Shown: positions 24,341 through 34,001 of the stretch, one piece after another
How the letters are laid out: each line of letters begins with the position of its first letter
Position numbering within the stretch: position 1 is the stretch's first letter
Made by a program: the position numbers and the translations under genes
Assembly (NCBI GenBank): GCA_950295325.1
Contig: OX485807.1
Coordinates: 33,512,440-33,576,439 of the forward strand
Origin: Polytrichum commune
Taxonomy: Eukaryota > Streptophyta > Polytrichopsida > Polytrichales > Polytrichaceae
Reading direction: 5' to 3'
Length of the DNA: 64,000 bases
Notes under the pieces: generated by a model
Told to the model about the DNA's origin: nothing
The model's input: the letters and a program-made list of their open reading frames with translations, nothing else
The model's database searches: none

Positions 24341-24656
24341 TCATAGGTCATCATACATTTGTCTAGCTCCCATATGAATATTGGAGCAAAGCAATTGGTT
24401 GTCGATGTCGAGGACAATGTTGTGTAGAGCTTCAAAGCCTTTGAAGTCAGTAGCACTTTTAAATCCAACAGATTTCTTGACAGGTTGGATTTCGTTGTAG
24501 TATGTTCTCCCGATTATCCCAGACTTTCCAGATGGCGCCTTCACTGACTTCATACTCTCGCCCCAATGCATGCTTGCTCCATGCGTTCGGCTTGCTCAAC
24601 TTTGCAATGATTTTACATCGTTGGGCATCGGTCAAGCGGGTTGCCTCAAATTTCAT
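24341..24656 (-). pseudogene. Tigger/CENP-B-type transposase N-terminal fragment, frameshifted
   Basis: The minus strand reads RLTDAQRCKIIAKLSKPNA, then SKHALGREYEVSEGAIWKVW. This is the N-terminal CENP-B/Psq helix-turn-helix of Tigger-like transposases. The frame breaks near 24490, and a second frame (24571-24341) continues with SATDFKGFEALHNIVLDIDN, as expected further along the DNA-binding region. It is shorter than, and different in sequence from, the element at 16-21 kb, so it is a separate dead pogo-type lineage. Confidence 0.6.
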
Positions 24657-24980
24657 CTGTTTCGCAGTCCAACAGGCTCACATTCATGCCGGTACTTAGA
24701 TACAAGCGTTTTTTTGTTTTTTTTCCCCTATACTTCTTTCTTTCATCCATTTCCCATTGCGATTCATCGAATCAAAAGGTCTAGAAAGCGATATGAGTAA
24801 AGTATGCACCTACCAACTAAGTGTGCACCAACGGCTCCGGTTCAAAGTGCATACTTAAGCAGGAGATTACTATATGCCGCACCAGTGCGCAATTACACCT
24901 CAATTCGGACCACTTCCTAGTAACCCTCCACCTCCCATCCCAATTCGTAGTCCACAAAACCCCTACATCACCAACTAACA

Positions 24981-24993
24981 CCCCCCCCCCCCC
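24981..24993. repeat. C13 homopolymer
   Basis: Run of 13 C just before the LINE-like stretch at 25030-25930. A G13 run closes that stretch at 26002-26014. Confidence 0.95.
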
Positions 24994-25029
24994 TTGTTCA
25001 TATACCGGAAATTAATAGTCAAGTTTTCT

Positions 25030-25930
25030 TTATTAATTTAATGAACTAAACTTCATCAACATCCAACAACTTACCAAACTACTACAAGAAGTCACTTCCC
25101 TTAGCCCTGTAAAGTGGACAGAAGGACATAGAAGAATACAAACCATCATAAGCTTAATAAGTGAATATGCCAAACAAACATGTGCCACACCTCCACCCCT
25201 CTCCTTCATTCCGCAAACAAAACATCAAGGGGGCAACCTACCCAACAAACCACAAAAACAACAATGGGAAAAACAACTCAATACCAACCACTTGATTAAA
25301 AGAAACCATCCGAGCTACCACATTCTCAATACCTTCTAATTGGCACATTAAACCATAAATTAAAGAAACAAAGAACTCCCACTACATAACCCCACCATCC
25401 ACCACTTACGACCCACTAGATATACAAAATTGATTGGACAACATAGCTAACATAGCACAAAAAGCCAAAGGCAAAAGCCCAAAAAATAACCACTACACAA
25501 ACCTCCCAAAAATTGCAAAAGAGAATTCAAAAGTATAGAGTTTTACTAAACAAAAAATAAAAATAAATCCACAAAAGAGTTCTCAATCATCACAACTCCA
25601 CACCACTCGATTGTCCCACAGATGAAGATGAAAACTTAGCCACACATCCAGACGCCATTGCAAATGTCATCTACTCCGCACAAAAAGAATAATTCCAAAT
25701 ACAAGTTGCTTATGCTTAGACCTAATAGACCACCTGTTAGAATGCATGTGTGCCATCCGCCAATACCCATGGCAAACAAAAGACGGTTTCATATTAGAAA
25801 AATAAACTTCCTCTACACTCCTTCCACTAGCCGCATCATGCACTAGAATTACATATGACATGTGCCTCCAAAATCCATCCAAAGGCAAATCTCCCGAACT
25901 AGATAGTATCCCCAACAATATATTGTGGGT
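25030..25930 (+). pseudogene. Degenerate LINE ORF2-like stretch (plus strand)
   Basis: Stop- and frameshift-broken translation resembling the linker between endonuclease and reverse transcriptase of plant LINEs: a basic, Pro/Asn-rich segment, then DEDENLATHPDAIANVIYSA, then a piece like the start of RT (IVSPTIYC region near 25900). Only remote resemblance. No catalytic RT motif is present. Confidence 0.4.
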
Positions 25931-26001
25931 GGGCTCTTGTTTGTAAAACTATATGAAATATAGTGAAGTAATAATACATTATATTGATACCTATTTACTA
26001 T

Positions 26002-26014
26002 GGGGGGGGGGGGG
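26002..26014. repeat. G13 homopolymer
   Basis: Run of 13 G between two LINE-like fragments of opposite orientation. Confidence 0.95.
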
Positions 26015-26098
26015 TTACTGGTTTTTGTTTACTGTCGAGTTCTCTTATTAAGTACTAGGTATGTGAGATATTTGATGGCTATTTAGTGGATGTTTTTT

Positions 26099-27577
26099 TT
26101 AATTTTTAATTTTTATAATAAGTGATGTGGGGATATGTAGGTTCTTAAGGAGTTCTATGCTTCTTGTGTGAATGGCTCCCCTTCCCCCTACGGTGATAAC
26201 TATGAGGGGTCTAATATTCCAGTCATGTTTTCTTATTGCGTCTATTAACATGTTGTATTTGTCTTCTTTTGTTTGTACGGTTTGGTCAAGGAATCTATCA
26301 TGTGTAAAGGTGGATTCAATAATTCGGATGATTAGGTCTGGTGTAGGTATTAGTGGACCATTTTGTTCATATGCAGCGCCTTGTATGTAAACGATATCCG
26401 GTCTTAGTTTTGCGAGGCATTCACATCGTGTGGTGTTGCATGTGCAACTTAGTATCCATGGCGGGATGGTGTTGTCTTGGTGGTTGCCATGTTGATTACC
26501 GACATTAATGAGTGTAAGATGTCTAGTGTATATATTTGATTTTAGTAGGTTGGTGAGTTGGTGGGCAGCAGCATTGTGTCTTGCAATTCTTAGGCCTTTA
26601 AGAAATTTATTGTTGCATAGAGAGAGCAAGTGTTGCCAAGTATCTATGTCGTTCATTTGGCATAATGTGTAGTTGGGGTTGGGGTGTGTGTGTGGTCATA
26701 AGAGATTTTTTCTATGATTGCCCATGTATTGGGCGAATCGGAACTTGGGGAGTTGTGTGATTTGGGCATCCGTAGTTTGTGGGGTTCTCCAAAAGTGGTT
26801 AGACAATTTGCGGTGAATTTTCTCATTGGAGAGCCATTTTTTTGCATATGTGAATTTTATGGTTGCTTCTTTTGTGAGCCTATTGTGTTATGTTTTTATG
26901 AATGTCTATAGGTTCTTTATTATGCCTGTTAGGTTGGTGCTTGAAGGAGGTTTAACTAATTTATATGGTATGGTGTGGGCTACATGTATGCGCGGTATGG
27001 GTGTTATGGTGCCTTTTGAGGTGCCATCAATTGCCAGTGAGTTGGCCATGACATTTCCTTTAATTCATGTGTGAAATCTAACTTTCTGGATTGTTATTTT
27101 GTGTCGGAACCATGTTATGTGTTGAACTATAGATGTTATTAGCAAGTTTGTCCGGGTGATTGTGTTGGGAGGATGGGCATCTTACGTGGTTGTTGATGAG
27201 GTAGATGCTATTGAGGTTATCCATGAAGATATGTATGTTGTGATTAACTTCTCGTGTGTTGGCAAGTGCTAACCAAATAGCATATAGTTCTGCTCTAAGA
27301 ATGTTTTGAAATCATGGGAGTCTTTCTGCTATTTGTATGTTGTTGAGTTGGCTATGTACTCTTGATCCTGCAAGATTTTCATTTCCTTTACCATCTGGTG
27401 GGATAAAGGATCCATCTGTATAGATGTTTTGGGATGGGTTGTATTTTTGTGGTTGGGGGGTATAGAGCTCGGTGGGTATTTGGTGGTGAAGTCTTGTGGG
27501 GGAGGTTGTAAGGTGGCTACTAGTGGGTTGATTTGGTTTTCCATGTGAAGTTCCCATACCCATTTGAGTCGTTCCAA
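26099..27577 (-). pseudogene. Non-LTR retrotransposon 3' part with RNase H domain
   Basis: On the minus strand the translation has YTDGSFIPPDGKG, then RAELYAIWLALANT, then IHIFMDNLNSIYLI, which are the D-E-D blocks of an RNase H domain. A degenerate GNVMANSLA block near 27040 follows, interrupted by stops. After it comes a Cys/His region and a 185-codon open frame (26656-26099) with DTWQHLLSLCNNKFLKGLR and ARHNAAAHQLTNLL. This C-terminal layout fits LINEs that carry RNase H. Reverse transcriptase is not present in the retained part. Several frameshifts and stops show that it is inactive. Confidence 0.65.
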
Positions 27578-28004
27578 GGATATTGTATATATGTATGTTC
27601 CAGTGTAGTCAAATATCCTTGCTTCTTCTTGTTCTACTTGTATTGTCGGTTGCGAAGCTAGTATATCTTGGTCCGGGTTACATTCTTGTGTTATGAGGGT
27701 GAGGTGCGGGGTTTTAATTGGAGGGTGGACAAAGCGGGGGTCTCTAGTTTGTGGGATGTGGGTCGTTATTTCTAAGTCACAACTATAAAGTGGACCCTAT
27801 ATTTGTTCTCATATGGTTTTCTAAAATAGGGGAGTGATCCCCCATGCATCAAATTTGATACTCGGATGTGATACCAACCAAGTGCATTATTTTATACCTA
27901 TACACATCTTGTACTAAAAAGTACCAGAAAGACATAACTTAGAATGAGATTCAACAATGTGTCATCACATATGGATCATTTTTGGTTCCATAGTTGGCAT
28001 GATT
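27578..28004. other. Spacer with a weak repeat D copy
   Basis: 27935-28010 resembles repeat family D (CAGAAAGACATA, then GAGATTCAAC, then GGTTCCATAGTTGGCATGAT). Nothing else seen. Confidence 0.4.
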
Positions 28005-28166
28005 GGAAGGGCCTACACAACCACTTAGCAAGAAAATATAAACCCCACTTTGACTTCTTATAATTTGTTTTTATCTTCACTCCATTGGAGGGCCTATGCA
28101 ACCACTTAGCAAGAAAAATAAACCCTAATTTGACTTCTCATAATTTGGTTTTATCTTCACTCCAAT
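28005..28166 (+). repeat. Two tandem 81-bp repeats
   Basis: Two adjacent units starting GGAAGGGCCTACACAACCAC and GGAGGGCCTATGCAACCAC. Each contains ACTTAGCAAGAAAA and ends TTTTTATCTTCACTCCA or a variant. Confidence 0.85.
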
Positions 28167-29030
28167 TTAGAATTGAAATGACAATCTTTGTGTGTTGAAA
28201 ATTGTTGATTGGATGAGACAATCCTTGATCCAATGGCCAAAGTTATCTACGCATTTGGGAGTACCTAGGAAACGGTCATATACCTTATTGATATTGAAGG
28301 ATGTGATACCAACCAGGTTGGTTCACATATCCTTAACGATACTCATACTAAATATCAATGGCCACCCACACAACATCATGATGTCTTTGATGGTAAGTAG
28401 ATAGATGAATTGAATAGGAAGTCTACCATGTCAGCTTTTGAAGGGAAATTGCGTGATGACAAGAAAATTATACAATAATATATGTGCAAATATCAAGTGG
28501 GTGTCAGGATTGGTTTTAAAAGGCTATAGTCTCCACATAAACACATCCATCGGGAAGGTAAAAACATAATGAATTGTTTTTTTAACTTGCAAATGATTGT
28601 TTTTAAATGGATTAACTCTAGACATGGCATTAAAGACCTTGAGTTTACTTGGTTGGGTCAAGTTGGACTAGATTAGCTTCTCATATAGCTTGTGGTTTGT
28701 GGTGATTATGTAAATTCATGATCCATCATGGATAAATAGGGTATGGTTAAAATACAATTAGAAAATAAAATAAAATAAAATAAAAAATCTCCACATATTG
28801 AGGGTTGATCCATTCCAACTAGATTCCTCTACACTACTTTGGGATCTTGATGCCATGTCCGAAGTCAAATCATCTAAAATATACCATTTGTAGACAATAG
28901 AATAGTTGAGTTTATGTAGACACCATGAATCCTTGGGCGTATTGAAGGAGATGATGCTAGTGGGGTAAGATATTTTATACCCATACACATATTCTTATGA
29001 ATACGCGGGTTGAACCAAGATATCCTTCCA
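28167..29030. other. Intergenic leading into the satellite
   Basis: 28480-28520 carries a monomer-like TGTGCAAATATCAAGTGG block. (TAAAA)n near 28765-28785. No gene. Confidence 0.45.
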
Positions 29031-30735
29031 ACATTGGGTAATAGACAAATGGAATGATTTGGGAACCTACCAAATCACCATGAGTAAAAGAAAAATATGA
29101 GGTGAGGTGCTACTATAGAATTTTGCAATAGAATAAGTGCAAAAATCAAGTAGACATCAACATTAGTTGGGTTGGGATTCAATATTCGGTTTAAACCTAG
29201 ATACCTGCACAACATCGGGTTAGACAAATGGAATGATTTGGGAACTTGCCAAGCCAAGAATTGAAGAGAAATATGAATGTATAGGTGATACCATGGAATT
29301 TTGTTATGGAATATGTGCAAATATCAAGTAGATAGCAACATTGGCAAGGTTGAGGACCCAATACTCATGTTGATACCGAAGCCAAACCTAGATATTGTCC
29401 CAACATTGGGTTAGATAGATGGAATGATTTGGGAGTTTGCCAAGTCATCAAGAGTTGTAGAGAAACATGAATATATATAGGTGATACCATGGAATTTGCA
29501 ATGGAATATGTGCAAATTTCAAGTAGCCATCAATATTGGCTTGTCGGGGATTGAATATCTTGGTTGACACCTGAGATGAACCCAAATTGGGAAACTAGAC
29601 AGATGGAATGATTTGAGAACATACCAAATCAACAATTGAAAGAGAAACACGAACACACAAGTGACATCATGAAATTTTACAAATATCAAGGTGTGCAAAT
29701 ATCAAGTAGACATCAACATCAGTTGGGTATGGTACTCAAAACCGAGGTGGATGATACTCATGTTGAACCTAGATATCCTCCCAACATTGGGATAACTAAC
29801 AAATGAAATGGTTTGTAGGTCTCTCAAATTAGGATTTGAAGGGAACCATAAGACTAAGTGATGCCATGGATTTGTGCAATGAAATATGGGCAAATATCAA
29901 GTAGACATCAACATCAACAAATACGGGAATTCAATACTCGAGTTGATACCCAGGATGAACCTAAATACCCGCACAACATTGCGTTAGACAACTAGAAGGA
30001 TTGGGGAACCCGCCAAGTTGGAAACATGAGATTATATAACGACTTCTTCATTTCTGTACCAACGTAGCCTTTTGGTGGTGAGATTAGGTGGTACACCCTA
30101 AACTCCGTAATATCAACCTCCATAATGTCACTCACACTCTATAATCCTGAAACCCTAGGGAACGGATGTCCGTACTTCAAATCTCACTCCTTATTGTCAC
30201 CTTTCTCTCCCTTATATCACAAATTTTGTCATTAATGCAAACCACCAAAGAAGTCAACCCACACCTTTACATTGCGCCTGTCAAGATGTGTAGTGTCACC
30301 TTCTTATTCTTATTCTTATTCTTATTCTTCTTCTTCTTCTTCTTCTACCACTTGTTGAATGTTGGCGCAAGCATATGCCACATCGCCCAAGAAGACCAAG
30401 TGGAATGGACCACACCACACCATTTAATATGTTGCAATTTATGTTATTCCATAGTGTCACATGCTACACTAATTCACTAGTATTTCACATCCATGTTAAC
30501 ACTACAAAACTCCGTAATATCACATGCACTTTGGTTGCCACAGGTGTGATACTACAGAGTTTAGAGTGTACCATGGAATTGGCAATGAAATATGTGCAGA
30601 GTTTAATTAGACGTAAACATTGGCAGGGTTGGGCGTCTCAATACCCGGTGTGATACCTGCTGTGATACCCGCACAACCTGGGGGTTTTAGACAGGTGGAA
30701 TGATATGGGAGTGTGCCAAGTCAGGAGTTGAAAGG
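29031..30735 (+). repeat. Diverged tandem repeat array, about 186-bp unit
   Basis: The anchor TGGAATGATTTGGGAA or a variant recurs near 29051, 29229, 29420, 29602, 29806, 29994 and 30697, a spacing of 178-204 bp until a MITE splits the last interval. Each unit also carries ATGTGCAAATATCAAGTAGA, AACATTGGG with TTAGACA, and TACCATGGAATTTGCAATG. Monomers are quite diverged, so the array is old. It ends about 220 bp before the CP12 start codon. Confidence 0.85.
30091..30570 (+). mobile_element. MITE family C, fullest copy, inserted in the satellite
   Basis: Ends GTACACCCTAAACTCCGTAA and CTACAGAGTTTAGAGTGTAC form an inverted repeat of about 24 bp. It sits inside the repeat word GGTGATACCATGG, so it is younger than the array. 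A TA or TAC target duplication is plausible. A (TTATTC)n/(TTC)n run at 30303-30350 is internal. Confidence 0.8.
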
Positions 30736-30811
30736 CACAATGAAATGGAAGAGTCGACTCATCACTCAAGCGAACGAAAAGAACGGTGGAGTAGCGAAGG
30801 CGGGCTATCAC

Positions 30812-30817
30812 CTTATC
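30812..30817 (-). promoter_or_regulatory. Possible I-box (GATAAG) upstream of CP12
   Basis: GATAAG on the minus strand, 139 bases before the CP12 ATG. I-box cores are common in light-regulated photosynthesis promoters, but a six-base match can be chance. Confidence 0.25.
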
Positions 30818-30955
30818 CTCTTCCCAACACAACATCATCTTGTTCGCCTGCCCACGCACATGTTCTCACATTCTTGTATCTGCGCCATCACAATTTTGGA
30901 ACAACTTCAGTGCAAATTCGGGTAAGCAATCCTCCCCACCGCGCCGGTGAGCACC

Positions 30956-31345
30956 ATGGCGTCGCTCACAGTTGCAGCAAGCGCGCACACGGTGATCTTA
31001 ACCCCAGCCGTTGCGACGACAAATGTGTTCTCGTCACGCACGAATGTGCAGATGGCACCGAGGAGGAGGTTGAGGATGGTGACCATGGCGACAGCGCCTA
31101 AGGGCTCATCGACCGGTCCTGCTATCAACGTCGGGGACAAGGTTGCCCAGGGGATTGAGGAGGCGCAGCAGACGTGCGCTGGAAACGAGAGCTCGGAGGA
31201 GTGCGCTGCAGCCTGGGACGAGGTGGAGAACCTGAGCGCCACCGCGGCTGACCAGAAGCTAAAGAACAAGGGCAAGGGCGACCCCCTGGAGGAGTACTGC
31301 GAGGACAACCCGGAGGCCGACGAGTGCCGCGTCTACACAGATTAG
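30956..31345 (+). CDS. CP12: Chloroplast regulator of the Calvin-Benson cycle, CP12
   Basis: Intronless coding region of 129 aa. CP12 is a small, intrinsically disordered stromal protein that, in its oxidised state, links GAPDH and phosphoribulokinase in an inactive complex and releases them when reduced by thioredoxin in the light. Residues 1 to about 46 are Ser/Thr/Ala/Arg-rich with few acids, as in a transit peptide. The mature part has the expected two cysteine pairs, C74/C83 and C115/C124, the AWDEVENL motif at 86-93, and the C-terminal YCEDNPEADECRVYTD that binds GAPDH. All key residues are present. The ATG at 30956 is chosen because CACCATGGCG is a good plant start context. The frame is open three codons further up, but without an ATG. 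The gene sits directly downstream of satellite DNA with only about 220 bp between. Confidence 0.95.
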   Translation: MASLTVAASAHTVILTPAVATTNVFSSRTNVQMAPRRRLRMVTMATAPKGSSTGPAINVGDKVAQGIEEAQQTCAGNESSEECAAAWDEVENLSATAADQKLKNKGKGDPLEEYCEDNPEADECRVYTD

Positions 31346-32074
31346 AGAAATTCGCTGAGCAAACGGCTTGAATTGGTAAATTGTTTCTCCGTGCTTGTTT
31401 GTAGCTCTGATTCTCTCTCTCTCTCTCTCTCTCTCTCCAATTGCGTTTTCTGTAGGTCCGTGCCTCTCTCTCTCTTCTTGCGGTGCCGGTTCTTGATTTC
31501 GCGGAACTGTTAGTGTCTAGCAATTCCTGTACTTTGAAGAGGAAGGTAAAGAGGCCTTTGTTGGAGCTTTCTCTGTAAGAAATCCTCCGGGCGCCTTTCG
31601 CTGATAATTTACAGGTCTATCTCTCACTCTATCTCTCTGGCCAATTGCGTTCTCAGTAGGTTTGTGCCTCTCTTCTCGATTTTGCGGAGTTATCAGTGTC
31701 CCTCAATTTCCTAGACTTTGAAGAGGGGGGTGAAGAGGCCTCCAGTGGAGTTTTCTATCTCAATTTCTGGCGCTCGAATTTCAGCTAGAATTCGTTCACT
31801 CCTCTCGCCATGTTCTGGTATCTCGAAAGGTAGTTACGTACTCAGACCAAGATTCGGGAAGAGAAGAGCTGACCTTCCTCTCTTGACTTTTTTTTGGTAT
31901 TTGTGGTCTGACGCACGCCTATCTATGGCGGAGCTACCTGTTCGAGCTGCAGTGGCGGATGGCACCTAGTCGATCTTGACTAAGGCATTCTTGAAAAGTG
32001 GTTCTTATACATCCTCACTGGAACATCACGTCCGTTGTCGTTGCTGATCATATGTATTAGAGTAGAGTCGTCCA

Positions 32075-32535
32075 TGACCGATCACTTCCAGATCTGGAGA
32101 AGTGTAAGGCGGTGCACTTTTTTCCCGTGTGGAAGATAGATATCAGGAGGACTGCAATATTGTTAGATTTTCTAAGGAACAATCTAATATGTTTCTTAGA
32201 TTGTTAGATTTTCTTTAGAATTTATTAATAATATCTAACAATCCCGAACATATTATCAATGTCTAAAATATAACAATCTAAGGAACATATTGTTAGATTG
32301 TAACAATATTTTAAAGAATTTACTAGCAAAATCTAACAATCTAACAATCTCAAACATATTACCAATGTCTAGAGTCTGTCATAACCGCTCATTTTAATCG
32401 TTCCTCTTCACTTGTGTCATGACAGTATTGGTGCTGTTCTGATCGAAATTCAATGCCCAACCTGATGGAATTTATGGCACCCTATAGGTTCCGATGGGTC
32501 CTGATCGGGAATAGGCGCCTGTACTCTAGTGTCGA
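32075..32535 (-). repeat. Dispersed repeat family A, copy 3 (inverted, expanded)
   Basis: On the minus strand it reads GGCGCC, TATTCCCGATCA, CTATAGGGT, GAGCGGTTATGACAG and CTCTAGACATTG, then, after an AT-rich expansion, CACCGCCTTA and CTTCTCCAGATCTGG. This is the same order as in copies 1 and 2. Confidence 0.7.
32160..32360. repeat. AT-rich cluster of TCTAACAAT / ATTGTTAGA words
   Basis: The word TCTAACAAT or its complement occurs about eight times in 200 bp in both orientations, separated by AATATGTT and TTAGAAT-type spacers. It is absent from the other two copies of repeat A, so it looks like a local expansion. Confidence 0.8.
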
Positions 32536-33294
32536 GCTTTTTAATTAGCCCAAGTTTAAGCTGATTGGATCTTGCGGTTATCGTAGTAGTTGCACTTGCT
32601 CTGATCTCTTCTTGCTCTGATCTCTTCTGACTTGAGACTCGGTTTCTGGATCTTATCTTCCGATGCACTTTAGCTGCAGTTATAAAATTTTCGACGCCTG
32701 TGAATACTTGTGTGGAGTTCAGTCCCCTGCGTGTCTGTCAAATTTGCATCACGCGCCTCAATTTAGACAGCCGAGATAAATGTTTTTTTTGTTGAATATT
32801 TGTCAATGCTCCTTAGCCTCCAACGTAGTGTTTGGTAATTGTGCTGCAGTTCAATTTCACATTCTGTGTGTATGGCGTTGTTGTATCAATAATTGTTTTG
32901 TTTTGTTTTGTTTTGCAGTGAGGGGAGGTGGCCGAGCTGCAATCGCGAAGTGTAGCCCCTTCAATTCAAGCAAGTGTAGATCTAGGACTAAGTATGGAGG
33001 TGCATGAGAAAGAATAGTAGCTGAACCATTTCAGCATACACGTACTACTTCCTTGTGTGCTTCTGTATTGTTTGTATTCATCATGCCCCTTGTGTATTTG
33101 TGAAGGCTAGTGTATTCTGATTTCTTAAAAAAATGCCTAATTTTCCTTCTTCAGTATCATTTCAAGATGATACCCGTTATGCGCTCCTCGATTCAGTGTG
33201 CATCTTTCAATTAGCCTTGTATTATTATGTCGTGGGCGATTGCAGTGTATCTTCTTGCTCTCTCGCGTTCTCTCTACCAGGACTTGTATGTACA

Positions 33295-33391
33295 TTGAAC
33301 TGGTTCACCAGTTATTCTACAATTGTAAAGCTTGTGTTCATATTGTACACCTTGTGTTTACCCCGTGTTTACATTTTTTCTTTGGCTCTTT
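33295..33391 (+). repeat. Direct repeat, left of the SLU7 fragment
   Basis: GAACTGGTTCACCAGTTATT through CTTGTGTTTA to GGCTCTTT. A diverged second copy lies at 33917-34001. The two bracket the SLU7-derived segment. Confidence 0.65.
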
Positions 33392-33548
33392 AGATCGAGC
33401 ATTCGTGTTAATTACACCACATATCTTAGTATACATAACTGGTCATTGATGAACCTGGTGTAGATATTTTCATGCTTCAGGTTCTTGTAAGAAATGATCT
33501 TGTATCTCTATGTCTTGGCGATTTAAGTGGATTACTGTTATATTTATC

Positions 33549-33878
33549 AAAGACAAGGATAGTGATGATGATGAAGGTGAGGATGAGGATGGAGGAGAAG
33601 TGAATGCGAACAACTGGAGGAGGAAGTACTGGAACAGTCCGGTGTGTGTTGATGGTGTCTTGTTTTTGTTTTGTATGATGTCCCTTTATTTGGGATTGAT
33701 GGAGGCCTCCACTTTGTAGTTTTATTGTAGGTTTATGTAGATTTATAGTCTCCAAGCTATTGTAGGTTGGTGGATTGTTAGTGCAGTTTCTTTCCTGCTT
33801 ATGGTGTGTGTGGAGAGCTTGCATTACTAACAGTTAGTTGTATGTAATTATTTTATATTGTGCAATAGGGTACTGAAT
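33549..33878 (+). pseudogene. Partial SLU7 copy (exon 4 end plus start of intron 4)
   Basis: Matches the complement of 41405-41018. The exon part has [18 protein letters not shown], then a loss of about 60 bp relative to SLU7, then CTGGAGGAGGAAGTACTGGA up to the splice donor (now GTGTGT). Homology continues through about 230 bp of intron to GGGTACTGAAT. Because the intron is retained, the copy arose by DNA duplication and not by reverse transcription. No start or stop context supports expression. Confidence 0.85.
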
Positions 33879-33916
33879 TGTGTTGTCTAAACCTCAAGAT
33901 TTGCAATACTTACAGG

Positions 33917-34001
33917 GACTGGTTCGCCAATAATTCTTCAACTGTAGAGCTTGTTTCTTCGAAATTATACATCTTGTGTTTACATACTTTCTGGGGCTCT
34001 T
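33917..34001 (+). repeat. Direct repeat, right of the SLU7 fragment
   Basis: GGACTGGTTCGCCAATAATT through CATCTTGTGTTTACAT to GGGGCTCTTTT, a diverged copy of 33295-33391. Confidence 0.65.

Larger units (their letters stand above)
31346..33294 (+). other. CP12 3' UTR with probable intron
   Basis: A donor-like GGTAAATTG at 31376 shortly after the stop and a strong acceptor (TTTTG repeats then CAG at 32916-32918) suggest a 1.5-kb intron in the 3' UTR. (TC)n runs at about 31410-31440 and 31460-31475 and a (TTTTG)n run at 32896-32915. A 28-codon frame after the acceptor (Gly/Arg/Lys/Cys-rich) has no recognised family. Inverted repeat A copy 3 lies inside. Confidence 0.45.

Noticed and set aside
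31125-31523. 132-codon minus frame, Arg-rich
   Set aside because: Antisense to CP12 and to the (TC)n tract.
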